In this document: positions 18,875-27,450 of the stretch, one piece after another
Position numbering within the stretch: position 1 is the stretch's first letter
Layout: each line of letters starts with the position of its first letter
From: Betaproteobacteria bacterium
GTDB lineage: Bacteria > Pseudomonadota > Gammaproteobacteria > Burkholderiales > Casimicrobiaceae
Direction: 5' to 3'
Assembly (NCBI GenBank): GCA_016717855.1
Contig: JADKEV010000025.1
Span: forward strand, 16,275-80,274
Length of the DNA stretch: 64,000 nt
Notes under the pieces: generated by a model
What the model was told of the DNA's origin: nothing
Database searches by the model: none
Seen by the model: the letters and a program-made list of their open reading frames with translations, nothing else
Translations under genes and position numbers: made by a program

Positions 18875-19762
18875 TCAGTAAACTGCGTCGGGAAAAGTCT
18901 CGACGCCGGCATGCTTGCCCAGCTGCTTGATCATCCGCAGATGGTCCCATTGCAAGCCGATCGTCTCCAGGATGCCGTCGTGAATCGCCCAGGCGCGGCC
19001 GCGGACCGTGCGCCACTGTTCGGGCTGGCGGAACGGCGTGCTTCCGTCCAGCGCCGCGTGCAGGCGGCCGCCCGGCTGGAATTCCCGCTGGATGTCGTTC
19101 ATCAGCTTGTGGCCCCGCACATAGGCAAATCCGCGGCGCTCGAACACCCAGGCGGCGGCGTAGGTCAAGGGTTCCAGAGAATACGCCTGGTGCGCGGCGA
19201 ACGCCATGAAAAGCTCGAGCTGGTCGAACACGAGCTGCGCAGCGCCCAGGTTGCGCCGCAGCTGGATCGGGGCCAGCCCGGCGTGCATCGCCTTCTCTTC
19301 TTCGGCCAGGTTGCGCCGGACGGTTCCGAAGTGGGTCTGGTTGCCCTCCGCGTCGCGATCGACGTCGAAGCGCGGCCCGTCCGGATCGTGCAGCGAAATG
19401 AAGTTCAGCTCGAAGCCGTTGATGTTGTTGTCGGCCAGTTCGAGCAGGAAGAACGGCTCCGTCGCGTCGGCCGGGTGCAGGATGGAGATCGCCACGCTGC
19501 TCGATCCGGGCGCCGCGTCGAGCCGCACCCGCGGCACATCTCCCACATCCTTCCAGCTCACCGGGCTGATGCGAAAGCGCATCAGCAGCGGCGGGGGCAG
19601 CAACGTCCGGTACAGGCGCCGCTTGGCGTTTTCCGACAGGTTGTTGATGGCGAAGATCGAGATGGGCAGCGTCGGGCTGGCATCGAGCCGCAGGATGGGC
19701 ATTTCGCGCGGGTCCGGCCCGACCTTGACCGGCTCCCTACGCAAACGCAGGTGGCTGAACAT
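18875..19762 (-). CDS. Conserved protein of unknown function
   Basis: 295 residues from the ATG at 19762 (GGGGAA upstream). I do not recognise a family. Visible features: PTLPISIFAINNLSENAKRR near residue 30, RFRISPVSW, a stretch LELADNNINGFELNF, and DQLELFMAFAAHQAYSLEPL, with no signal peptide and no membrane helix. Composition matches the neighbours. It lies 102 bp after an ATP-grasp gene and 20 bp before the anti-sigma kinase gene on the same strand, so the three may be transcribed together. A role in the partner-switching system or with the ATP-grasp enzyme is possible but unsupported by motifs. Confidence 0.6.
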   Translation of the reverse strand: MFSHLRLRREPVKVGPDPREMPILRLDASPTLPISIFAINNLSENAKRRLYRTLLPPPLLMRFRISPVSWKDVGDVPRVRLDAAPGSSSVAISILHPADATEPFFLLELADNNINGFELNFISLHDPDGPRFDVDRDAEGNQTHFGTVRRNLAEEEKAMHAGLAPIQLRRNLGAAQLVFDQLELFMAFAAHQAYSLEPLTYAAAWVFERRGFAYVRGHKLMNDIQREFQPGGRLHAALDGSTPFRQPEQWRTVRGRAWAIHDGILETIGLQWDHLRMIKQLGKHAGVETFPDAVY

Positions 19763-19864
19763 GCCCACTACTTCCCCCTTGATATTCCCTGTTATCCGGG
19801 CCTGGCGATGTCGCGGCAGCATAGCACAGGGGTTGCCGGGATCATCACGGCCCGCGCCCGCGGC

Positions 19865-21016
19865 TCACTCGTCGTGGCGCAGCGCCAGCATCGCTTCGAA
19901 CAGCTCCGGCTCGTCCCACGGCACGTCGGCCGGATACTCGGCCAGGTAGCGGCTTCCGGGGTCGCGCAACCACTCGCGCGGGAACACGACGACGATGTCT
20001 TGCCCTGCCGCGGGGGGTTCCGCAGGCGGTACCGGCGGCTCCCCGTCCAGCGCGCGCCGCAGCGCGAGTCCCAGGTCGGCGCCGACCCGTTCCCCCATGT
20101 GCATGTGCGTGACGATCCGGCGATTGATCTCCAGCAGGTGGGCTTCGCCGGTCGCCGCATCGATGATGAATTGCGCATTGAAGAATCCGCACAGGCCGAA
20201 GCCGCGGCAGAGCTTCTCCGAGAATGCGCGGGTCTCCGGCGAGGCCACGAAACGCAGCACCGCGGTCTGCCCGACACCCTCGCGAGTGGCGACGTGGCGC
20301 GCCCAGCCGAAGCTGGCCAGCGGCGCCCCCTGCAATGCGACCAGCGCCTGCGAGTGATGCGCTCCGGTGACGAATGCCTGCACCAGCAACCGGGGCGCGC
20401 GGTTCTCGCCGAGATCGATCTGGTTGGGCCGCAGGAGTTGCTGCGCGGCTTCCAGCAATTCGGCACGCCCTTGGACGATGGCGACACCCGCCCCCGAGAA
20501 TCCGAAGCGCCGCTTGAGCACCACCGGGTAGCCGCGCGCTTCGGCAAAGGCGACGGCGTCGTGCGCGCGATCGACGATCGCGTGGGGCGGCACGCGCACC
20601 CCCAGCGCTTCGGCGGCCGGCGGCAGCAGCGTCTTGTCGATGCTTGCCGCATAGAACCGCGGTTCGCCCATCGACTTGGCGACCAGTGCCGCGAGCCGCG
20701 TCTGCAGCTCTGGCTTCAAGCCCGGCGGCGGATCGAGCACGAGGATGAACAACAGCCGCACCGCCATTTCGTCGCAGGGGACGAGCAACACCGGGTCGAC
20801 CTTGTCGACCAGCCGGATGAGCATCCCCAGCCATTCCATCGGAACCGCGGTATCCGACACGAGGCCGACCTCGGACAGGAAGCGCGACTTCAGGACCAGC
20901 GAACCGCGGGGCGCCAGCAAGGCGACCCTGAATCCCGCCCTGGCGAGCGCGCCGGGCGTGCGCGCGGTTCCCAGCCACTGTGTGGCCGTCGCCACCAGCA
21001 GCACGGTGCGGGTCAT
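19865..21016 (-). CDS. ATP-grasp family ligase
   Basis: 383 residues. The N-terminal Rossmann-like half (VLLVATATQWLGTARTPGAL) precedes an ATP-grasp core: YPVVLKRRFGFSGAGVAIVQ with the ATP-binding Lys and Gly loop, VQAFVTGAHHSQALVALQG, FFNAQFIID, and HLLEINRRIVTHMHMG with the metal-binding Glu and Asn. The family joins a carboxylate to an amine or thiol through an acylphosphate. The substrate-specific region has no close named relative that I recognise. It lies between a Bug-type protein gene (88 bp upstream) and an unknown gene, all on the minus strand. Confidence 0.75.
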   Translation of the reverse strand: MTRTVLLVATATQWLGTARTPGALARAGFRVALLAPRGSLVLKSRFLSEVGLVSDTAVPMEWLGMLIRLVDKVDPVLLVPCDEMAVRLLFILVLDPPPGLKPELQTRLAALVAKSMGEPRFYAASIDKTLLPPAAEALGVRVPPHAIVDRAHDAVAFAEARGYPVVLKRRFGFSGAGVAIVQGRAELLEAAQQLLRPNQIDLGENRAPRLLVQAFVTGAHHSQALVALQGAPLASFGWARHVATREGVGQTAVLRFVASPETRAFSEKLCRGFGLCGFFNAQFIIDAATGEAHLLEINRRIVTHMHMGERVGADLGLALRRALDGEPPVPPAEPPAAGQDIVVVFPREWLRDPGSRYLAEYPADVPWDEPELFEAMLALRHDE

Positions 21017-21104
21017 GCCGGGCGCCGCTGTGTGCGGTTCGTGCCGAAATGCCGAACGGTTGAACGGCGCGGCCGGTCCGGCGTGGCTTGTCGGGTCGCT
21101 CCCG

Positions 21105-22133
21105 TCATTCCTGTGCGCGGCCGGTGGTGCGGAGGAGTTCTGCCCAGTGCCGCACGTCCGCTTCGATTTCCGCAGCGAATTGTTCCGGCGTGTTGGCCTC
21201 CACTTCCATGCCCATCGCGGCGAGTTGCCGGCGCAGGCCGGGCAGAGCGGTGACGCGCGTCAGCTCGTCATGCAGCCGCGATATGACCGCGCGCGGCGCG
21301 CCGGCCGGGAGCATGACGCCGTGCCAGGTCGTGATGTCGTAGCCCGGGTAACCAGCTTCCGCAACCGTCGGGACGTCGGGGAACTCCGCCATCCTCCGGC
21401 GTCCGCTGACCGCCAGTGCGCACAACCGGCCATCGCGCACCAGCGCCGCGACGGTGCCCAGGTGCGTGAACAGCACCGGCACCACGCCGGAGAGCACGTC
21501 GCGCACCGCGGTCGCCGTGCCGTTGTAGGGGACATGAAGCAGGCTCACCCCGGCGCGCCTGAACAAGAGGTCCGCCGCCATGTGCGAGGTCGAGCCGAGA
21601 TCGCTGCTCGCGTAGGAGAGCTGGCCCGGTGCCCGGCGGGCGCGGGCGATCAGCTCCGGGAGCGAGGTCACGCCCAGTGCCGGGTTGACGGCGATGACGA
21701 TGGGCAGGCGCGTAAGCCTGGTAACCGGAGCGAATGCGCGCCCCAATTCCTTGCCATGCGTTCCCCGCGCGCCCGGCGCGATTGCGTTGCTGCCATTGTT
21801 GGCCAGGAGCAGCGTGTAGCCGTCCGGCGCGGCATCGGCAGCCAGGTCGAGGGCGATGCGCCCCGCGGCGCCGGGCCGGGGATCGACCACGATCGGCACG
21901 CCCAGCGCCTCGCCCAGCGGCTGCGCGAGCAGGCGGCCGAGCAGGTCGCTGCTGCCGCCGGCGGCGGACGGCAGGATCAGGCGGATCGGGCGATTGGGGT
22001 AGTGTTCATCGACCACCACGGCCGTGGCGGCGCGCGGAAGCAGGCATCCCGCGGCGGCGGCCAGCAGGAGGCGACGCCCCGGATTGGTGACGCACGGAAG
22101 CGCAAGCTTGCGGGAACGGCGGACTGCGATCAT
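21105..22133 (-). CDS. Bug/TctC-family periplasmic solute-binding protein
   Basis: 342 residues from the ATG at 22133. A basic N-terminus and hydrophobic stretch (NPGRRLLLAAAAGCLLPRAA) form a signal peptide ending near ATA. The mature part shows the Bug pattern: YPNRPIRLILPSAAGGSSDL, VVDPRPGAAGRIALDL, PDGYTLLLANNG, LSYASSDLGSTSHMAADLLF, VPYNGTATAVRDVLSG, FPDVPTVAEAGYPGYD. These bind carboxylates for tripartite tricarboxylate transporters and are greatly expanded in Burkholderiales. No TctA/TctB membrane genes are present here, as is common for orphan Bug genes. Confidence 0.85.
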   Translation of the reverse strand: MIAVRRSRKLALPCVTNPGRRLLLAAAAGCLLPRAATAVVVDEHYPNRPIRLILPSAAGGSSDLLGRLLAQPLGEALGVPIVVDPRPGAAGRIALDLAADAAPDGYTLLLANNGSNAIAPGARGTHGKELGRAFAPVTRLTRLPIVIAVNPALGVTSLPELIARARRAPGQLSYASSDLGSTSHMAADLLFRRAGVSLLHVPYNGTATAVRDVLSGVVPVLFTHLGTVAALVRDGRLCALAVSGRRRMAEFPDVPTVAEAGYPGYDITTWHGVMLPAGAPRAVISRLHDELTRVTALPGLRRQLAAMGMEVEANTPEQFAAEIEADVRHWAELLRTTGRAQE

Positions 22134-22344
22134 CTTGGCGCTTGCCGAAACGGTGACTGGTTGCAATTGCTGAAACGCCGGCGAACTCCGACACGCGGGC
22201 AGATTAGCATAGGCGCAACACAGTGCGCCCGGCGATCCGGGCGAGCGCGCGGCGGGACGGAGCGTTCTGCCGCAGGCGGTCACGCCCGCTGCCCGACAGG
22301 CTGCCAAAGCGTCGCGCGTTTGCCGCAAATCAATGGCGCTGTTG

Positions 22345-22374
22345 TTGCAGGCCGGACAATACTCGCCATATGTT
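22345..22374 (+). promoter_or_regulatory. Candidate sigma70 promoter for the OmpA-like gene
   Basis: TTGCAG (22345-22350) and TATGTT (22369-22374) are separated by 18 bp, about 105 bp before the ATG at 22479. A CCGCGG inverted repeat (22396-22401 and 22435-22440) in the presumed leader could form a hairpin. The rest of the 345-bp gap 22134-22478 holds nothing else I recognise. Confidence 0.35.
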
Positions 22375-22478
22375 GATGTGGTGTTGACCATCGCACCGCG
22401 GACTGGTCAGCCGGCGTGAATCCGGACGGCAGGACCGCGGTCCCCTGAAGGCAGTGCAATCTCCTGGAGACCACGACC

Positions 22479-23084
22479 ATGAAAGCGCTCACATTCCTCG
22501 TTGCCATCGTTTGCTTCGCCGCGGCCGCCGTGGTGCACGCGCAAACCGGGAATGTCGCCGACTTCGGCGACAAGGAAATCACCAAGGGCGACGTGTTGCG
22601 CGCGCTGAGCCCTTCACTCAAGACCAGGGGATTGACGATCGGCCAGGAGGAGCCAAAGGACGCGGCCGCCGCCAAGGATGCGCCGGCCGGCACGGCGGCG
22701 GCGGCGCCCGGCGCCGCGCCCGCGGCTGTAGCCACCACCGGCCCCCGCAAGCTGTCGCTGCAATTGCAGTTCGGCCTGAACTCGGCGGAGTTGACGCCGG
22801 GGGCCAGGCGCCGCCTCGACGCGATCGGCGAGGCGCTCGCCGCCGCCGAGCTGGCGCAGGCGAAGTTTGTCATCTCCGGCCATACCGACGTCAGCGGCAG
22901 TTACGACTACAACTTGCGCTTGTCCAGGCGCCGGGCGGACGCGGTCAAGGTCTACCTGGTGAGCGCGCACGATGTCGCGCCGGAACGGCTCAAGGCCGTG
23001 GGGCGCGGGCCGGATGAACTCCTCGATGAGGACAACCCGAAGAGTCCCGCGAACCGGCGGGTGCAGCTCGCGGTCGTCGAGTGA
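22479..23084 (+). CDS. OmpA-family (Pal-like C-terminal domain) exported protein
   Basis: 201 residues with a signal peptide (MKALTFLVAIVCFAAAAVVH, cleavage after AQ or nearby) and GGAGA ahead of the ATG. An Ala/Pro-rich linker leads to an OmpA-like domain (about 90-200): LQFGLNSAELTPGARRRLDA, VISGHTDVSGSYDYN, LSRRRADAVKVYL and NRRVQLAVVE. These domains bind the diaminopimelate of peptidoglycan. There is no lipobox and no N-terminal barrel, so it is probably a soluble periplasmic wall-binding protein. Monocistronic by spacing. Confidence 0.8.
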   Translation: MKALTFLVAIVCFAAAAVVHAQTGNVADFGDKEITKGDVLRALSPSLKTRGLTIGQEEPKDAAAAKDAPAGTAAAAPGAAPAAVATTGPRKLSLQLQFGLNSAELTPGARRRLDAIGEALAAAELAQAKFVISGHTDVSGSYDYNLRLSRRRADAVKVYLVSAHDVAPERLKAVGRGPDELLDEDNPKSPANRRVQLAVVE

Positions 23085-23243
23085 GGCAGTCGCGGAGCTG
23101 AAAGTGCGCGCGCCGGCGCCGTGCGCAGCGCGGCGGCCTGATCGGCGCCGTTTCACTTCCGAAGAGCCGTCGCCGCCGGCCGGGCTTCGGGTGGAGCGAT
23201 AATAGGCGCGCCAATCACGGTCGTCACCTCAGGGGATCACAGC

Positions 23244-24023
23244 ATGGACATGGGCATCAAGGGCCGGACCGCGCTCGTCTGCGCGGCGAGCAAGGGGCTG
23301 GGCAAGGGCTGCGCGATGGCGCTGGCGGGGGAAGGCGTCAACCTGGTCATCACCGCGCGCGGGGCGGACGCGCTGCAGGCGACGGCCGACGAAATCCGCC
23401 GGGCGACCGGCGTCACGGTGACCGCCGTCGTGGGCGACATCACGACGCCGGACGGACGCGCGGCGGCACTGGCGGCCGCCCCGCAGTTCGACATCCTGGT
23501 CAACAACGCCGGCGGCCCGCCGCCGGGCGACTTCCGCGACTGGGACCGGGACGCGTGGATCAAGGCGATCGATGCCAACATGCTCACGCCGATCGAACTG
23601 ATCAAGGCCACGGTGGACGGGATGATCGCGCGCAAGTTCGGCCGCATCGTGAACATCACGTCGGGCGCGGTCAAGGCGCCGATCGACATCCTGGGCCTGT
23701 CCAATGGCGCGCGCGCCGGCCTCACCGGCTTCGTCGCCGGGCTGTCGCGCAAGACCGTTGCGCACAACGTGACGATCAACAGCCTGCTGCCCGGCGCGTT
23801 CGACACCGACCGGCTGCGCGGCACCGCGATCGGCGCGGCCAAGGCGCAGGGCAAGACCGTGGAGGAACTGCTGGAGGTGCGCAAGAAGGCGATTCCCGCC
23901 GGGCGCTTCGGCAACATCGATGAATTCGGCGCCGCCTGCGCGTTCCTGTGCAGCGTGCACGGCGGCTACATCACCGGGCAGAATCTGCTGCTCGACGGGG
24001 GGGCTTATCCGGGGACGTTCTGA
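23244..24023 (+). CDS. SDR-like protein lacking the catalytic Tyr and Lys
   Basis: 259 residues, starting MDMGIKGRTALVCAASKGLG with the glycine-rich nucleotide loop. NNAGG, INSLLPG and a C-terminal LLDGG are kept, so the Rossmann fold and cofactor site look intact. The active site is not classical: after Ser140 (NITSG) the expected Tyr is Ser153 and the expected Lys is Arg157 (in GLSNGARAG). Related proteins in the database are often called 3-oxoacyl-ACP reductase, which the motif does not support. The neighbours give no pathway. The start has an AGGGGA site nearby. Confidence 0.75.
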   Translation: MDMGIKGRTALVCAASKGLGKGCAMALAGEGVNLVITARGADALQATADEIRRATGVTVTAVVGDITTPDGRAAALAAAPQFDILVNNAGGPPPGDFRDWDRDAWIKAIDANMLTPIELIKATVDGMIARKFGRIVNITSGAVKAPIDILGLSNGARAGLTGFVAGLSRKTVAHNVTINSLLPGAFDTDRLRGTAIGAAKAQGKTVEELLEVRKKAIPAGRFGNIDEFGAACAFLCSVHGGYITGQNLLLDGGAYPGTF

Positions 24024-24141
24024 CAGCGAAACCAGCCGCCGTAGGATGCCGCGAGTGGGTGGGCCAGGCCATCTTTCAATGGCCACCCGGGTGTCGGGCA
24101 AGGGAAACGCATCTCACCGCTCCATTCGGATGGTTCGGCGA

Positions 24142-24173
24142 GATGGGTATCGCTGCGCTCCACCCATCCTACG
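24142..24173 (-). repeat. REP-like 32-bp repeat, copy 1
   Basis: Reverse-strand copy of the 32-bp repeat whose plus-strand form runs from cgtaggatgggtgg to gatacccatc. It differs from the consensus in one base (gctgcg for gcttcg). It lies between the convergent SDR-like and argG genes. Arms GATGGGT and ACCCATC can pair into a hairpin. Confidence 0.7.
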
Positions 24174-24199
24174 AATTACAAACTACGGACTGCGGGCGA

Positions 24200-25546
24200 T
24201 TACTTCTTCTCGTCGTCCGCCGGCCCGGACACGCGTGGCATTTCCGAGCCCAGCGACGGCGCCAGCAGGCCTATCTTCGCGTAGGTCGCGAGTTTCTCCC
24301 GCGTGTCGACGATGTCGAGGTTGCGCATCGTGAGCTGGCCGATCCGGTCCTGCGGGGTGAAGAAGGCCTCGCCCCGTTCCATCGTCAGGCGCTCGGGCTT
24401 GTAGGTCAGGTTCGGGCTCGTCGTGTCCAGGATCGAGTAGTCGTTGCCGCGGCGCAGCTCGACGGTCACCTCGCCGGTGATCACGCGCGCGACCCAGCGC
24501 TGCGCGGTGTCGCGCAGCATCATCGCCTGCGGATCGAACCAGCGGCCCTGGTAGAGCAGGCGTCCCAGGCGCCGGCCCTGGTCGCGGTACTGCTCGATCG
24601 TGTCCTCGTTGTGGATCCCGGTGACCAGCCGTTCGTAGCCGATGTGCAGCAGCGCCATGCCCGGCGCCTCGTAGATGCCGCGGCTCTTGGCTTCGATGAT
24701 CCGGTTCTCGATCTGGTCGCTCATCCCCAGCCCGTGCCGGCCGCCGATCGCGTTCGCCGCCAGCAGCAGCGCCACGTCGTCCTCGAAGGTTTCGCCGTTG
24801 AGCGCCACCGGACGGCCTTCCTCGAAACGGATCGTGACGCGCTCGGCCTTGACCGCGACGTCCTCGCGCCAGAACGCGACGCCCATGATCGGCTCGACAA
24901 TCTTGATCCCCGAGGCTAGCTGTTCCAGGTCCTTCGCCTCGTGCGTCGCGCCCAGGATGTTCGAGTCGGTCGAGTAGGCCTTCTCGGTGCTCATCTTGTA
25001 GCCGAAGCCGGCCTTGATCAGGTACTCGGACATTTCCTTCCGGCCGCCCAACTCGTCGATGAACTGCTGGTCGAGCCACGGCTTGTAGATGCGCAGGCCC
25101 GGGTTCGCCAGCAAGCCGTAGCGATAGAAACGCTCGATGTCGTTGCCCTTGAACGTGCTGCCGTCGCCCCAGATGTTGACGTCGTCCTCCTTCATCGAGA
25201 TCACCAGCATCGTGCCGGTGACCGCGCGCCCGAGCGGCGTGGTGTTGAAATACGGGACGCCGGCGGTGGTGATGTGAAACGCCCCGCACTGGAGCGCCGC
25301 CAGGCCTTCGGCGACGAGCTGGCGGCGGCAGTCGATCAGGCGCGCGCGCTCGGCCCCGTACTGCAGCGCCTTGCGCGGGATGTCGTCGTAATCGGGTTCG
25401 TCGGGCTGGCCGAGATTCGCGGTATAGGCGAAGGGGATGGCGCCCTTTTCGCGCATCCACAGGAGCGCGGCGCTGGTGTCGAGTCCGCCGGAGAAGGCGA
25501 TGCCGACCTTTTCGCCGACGGGAAGTGACTGCAGGATGTTCGCCAT
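24200..25546 (-). CDS. argG: Argininosuccinate synthase
   Basis: 448 residues, the length and sequence type of Escherichia coli ArgG (447). It joins citrulline and aspartate with ATP in arginine synthesis. Diagnostic stretches: AFSGGLDTSAALLWMR (PP-loop), YTANLGQPDEPDYDDIP, CGAFHITTAGV, NIWGDGSTFKGNDIERFYRY, EKAYSTDSNILGATHEAKDL, GGRHGLGMSDQIENRIIEAK. Intact. It is a single gene on the minus strand; the next gene upstream ends in its own terminator at 25707-25728, so argG has its own promoter. Confidence 0.96.
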   Translation of the reverse strand: MANILQSLPVGEKVGIAFSGGLDTSAALLWMREKGAIPFAYTANLGQPDEPDYDDIPRKALQYGAERARLIDCRRQLVAEGLAALQCGAFHITTAGVPYFNTTPLGRAVTGTMLVISMKEDDVNIWGDGSTFKGNDIERFYRYGLLANPGLRIYKPWLDQQFIDELGGRKEMSEYLIKAGFGYKMSTEKAYSTDSNILGATHEAKDLEQLASGIKIVEPIMGVAFWREDVAVKAERVTIRFEEGRPVALNGETFEDDVALLLAANAIGGRHGLGMSDQIENRIIEAKSRGIYEAPGMALLHIGYERLVTGIHNEDTIEQYRDQGRRLGRLLYQGRWFDPQAMMLRDTAQRWVARVITGEVTVELRRGNDYSILDTTSPNLTYKPERLTMERGEAFFTPQDRIGQLTMRNLDIVDTREKLATYAKIGLLAPSLGSEMPRVSGPADDEKK

Positions 25547-25706
25547 GATTTGCCGCCGGCGCGAAGTGCCGGCTATGGTGGGGAATCCGGCATCTTACTT
25601 GATGCCGCGCGCGAGCATGGTGTGCCGAACGGGGACAGGCCCGATGCCGCGCGCCGGCCCGGCCCGGGTGGCGGCATCGACAAGCGACAGCGCCGGCCCA
25701 AAAGCA

Positions 25707-25728
25707 GAACGGCCCCGAAGGGCCGTTC
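25707..25728 (-). terminator. Rho-independent terminator of the crystallin-like gene
   Basis: GAACGGCCC and GGGCCGTTC form a perfect 9-bp stem with a CGAA tetraloop, followed on the minus strand by GCTTTTGG. It lies 24 bp after the stop of the gene at 25752-26561. Confidence 0.8.
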
Positions 25729-25751
25729 CACGACTGCCATTGCAATGCCGG

Positions 25752-26561
25752 TTACCCGCGCGGCACGCCCTGCGCGTTGACCGTGATGGTCGGGCCCGGG
25801 GGCGTCTGCAACTGCACCCGGTGCACGGCGCCACGGAAGCTGTACGTCACGTCCCAGTACTGCGGCGGGCCGCTGGGCGCCGTCGTCGTGCACCGCTGGA
25901 CATCCTGCCCGGAGACAACCGTGCCGCCATCGCGCCCCGTGTTCGCGCCGATCGCGCCGCCAACGACCGCGCCGCCAACGGTGGCGGCGTCGTTGCCGCG
26001 CCCGCTGCCGATCTGGTGGCCGAGCACGCCGCCGATGATCGCGCCGAGAACGGCGCCGCCGACATTGGGACTACCGCGGTCTTCGACGACCTGCTGGCGC
26101 TCGACCCAGCAACGCTGCTGCGGCGGGCCGACCACGGCGCGCACCGACGTGACGGGCGCCTCGAACAGCCGTTCGTTCGGGCGCTGGCGATATTCGTACG
26201 TGGGCGCGGGCAGCGGCGCCGGCGCTTCGACCACGCCGCGCGGTTCCCGGACGACCGGCCGGACCGAGGAAATGTTGTTGCTCATGCCCAGGCTGCTGAG
26301 CGAATCGTAGGATCCGCGGCGGAGCACGACGCAGGTTCCCTCGAAGCGCCCGTGCTCGCAGACTTCCCAGCGGCCTTTTTCGACAACCGCTGACGACGCC
26401 CGGTCGTTGAACCCGCGGCGTTCCATGTCGGCGACTTGCCGGTCGGTCGTGAACGAGCGGCCGCGGAAGCCCTCGCCTTCGTAGAAAGTGATCTGCGCCG
26501 CTGCCTGCGTGGCGATGGCGATTGCGGCCACGCCCAGGGCGGTCTGTAGTTTCCGGTTCAT
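25752..26561 (-). CDS. Beta/gamma-crystallin plus glycine-zipper 2TM exported protein
   Basis: 269 residues. Signal peptide MNRKLQTALGVAAIAIATQA, cleavage after AAA/Q. Residues 24-102 form a beta/gamma-crystallin-type double Greek key (ITFYEGEGFRGRSF, WEVCEHGRFEGTCVVLRRG, SNNISSVRPV). Residues about 165-215 are a glycine-zipper segment (GGAVLGAIIGGVLGHQIGSG, then VGGAVVGGAIGANTG) as in outer-membrane lipoproteins of the 17-kDa antigen type. The C-terminus (YWDVTYSFRG, VQLQTPPGPTITVN) is the usual tail of these proteins. Envelope location is inferred and function unknown. It ends in a clear terminator. Confidence 0.75.
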   Translation of the reverse strand: MNRKLQTALGVAAIAIATQAAAQITFYEGEGFRGRSFTTDRQVADMERRGFNDRASSAVVEKGRWEVCEHGRFEGTCVVLRRGSYDSLSSLGMSNNISSVRPVVREPRGVVEAPAPLPAPTYEYRQRPNERLFEAPVTSVRAVVGPPQQRCWVERQQVVEDRGSPNVGGAVLGAIIGGVLGHQIGSGRGNDAATVGGAVVGGAIGANTGRDGGTVVSGQDVQRCTTTAPSGPPQYWDVTYSFRGAVHRVQLQTPPGPTITVNAQGVPRG

Positions 26562-26772
26562 ATGTGGTTCTCCATTCGATTTGCGCGCGGCATTGCGCGA
26601 CTGGTGTTGGCCTAGCGGGCATTCAACGCGCGAAGCTATCGCGGCGTTGTCGTCCTGCGCGGCATAGGCGAGTCGGCGGGCGTCGCCAGCCGGCGACAGA
26701 CCAGTCCTACACGCATATCACGTGACCGTGCCGAAGCGGCGTCCGCTGCATCCCGCAACGCTGCGCCACTGG

Positions 26773-27303
26773 TCAGCCCGGCTTTCTGAATTCGTTGTCT
26801 ATCCATTGCAGCGCGCTATCCCTGCTCAACCTGAATTCCGGCGTGACGCGGACCCGCGCGATTTCGCCGCCGGCCGCGTCGTGCGCGCTCAGCAGCGCGT
26901 GCGGATCGTCTTCGTCGGGCACAATATCCAGCGCGACGCTGATGCGCGCCGTTCCGGCCGTCACCGTGACGCTCTGGTGCAGCGTCGCGCGCAGATGCTG
27001 CTCATTCCGGCGCACGAATTCCGCCGCGGTCTTGACCAGGGTACTGAACGCGGTCCGGTCGAGCGGCTTCGGATTCTTCTTGTCGCGGCCCATCGTCCAT
27101 GGACCCACCAATGCGGGCTCAGACTGCCCATCCATGTACATGGCGACGGCCCAACCGTCGTCGTCTTCATTCTTGATCACGCGCGCGGTCCAGCCGCCGT
27201 CGCGCCAAAGGCGCGGCTCGTTGATGGCCGTGGCCGCGCCGCAAGCAGCTTCATCCGGCGCGATCGGATTCCCGGACTGCTGATTGGCGTTCATTGCCGG
27301 CAT
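26773..27303 (-). CDS. Conserved hypothetical protein
   Basis: 176 residues (MPAMNANQQSG; an ATG three codons later is an alternative start). No signal peptide, no membrane helix. Visible pattern: LWRDGGWTARVIKNEDDDGW, MGRDKKNPKPLDR, FVRRNEQHLRATLHQSVTV, DIVPDEDDPHALLSA. The mix of charged and beta-prone segments suggests a small soluble protein. I do not recognise a named family. It stands alone on the minus strand between the crystallin-like gene and the AroE-like gene. Confidence 0.55.
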   Translation of the reverse strand: MPAMNANQQSGNPIAPDEAACGAATAINEPRLWRDGGWTARVIKNEDDDGWAVAMYMDGQSEPALVGPWTMGRDKKNPKPLDRTAFSTLVKTAAEFVRRNEQHLRATLHQSVTVTAGTARISVALDIVPDEDDPHALLSAHDAAGGEIARVRVTPEFRLSRDSALQWIDNEFRKPG

Positions 27304-27450
27304 CGCGGAGCAACCGCGTCTGATGAATGACGGCTACAGTTTACCGGTTTCGCCGGTGTCGTCGGTCTGTTACCGCACAGTCGCGGTACGAGTGACGCGC
27401 CGGCCTGGGTGGTCATCGCACCGCACCAGGCCGGCAAGCGCGGGCGGGAT

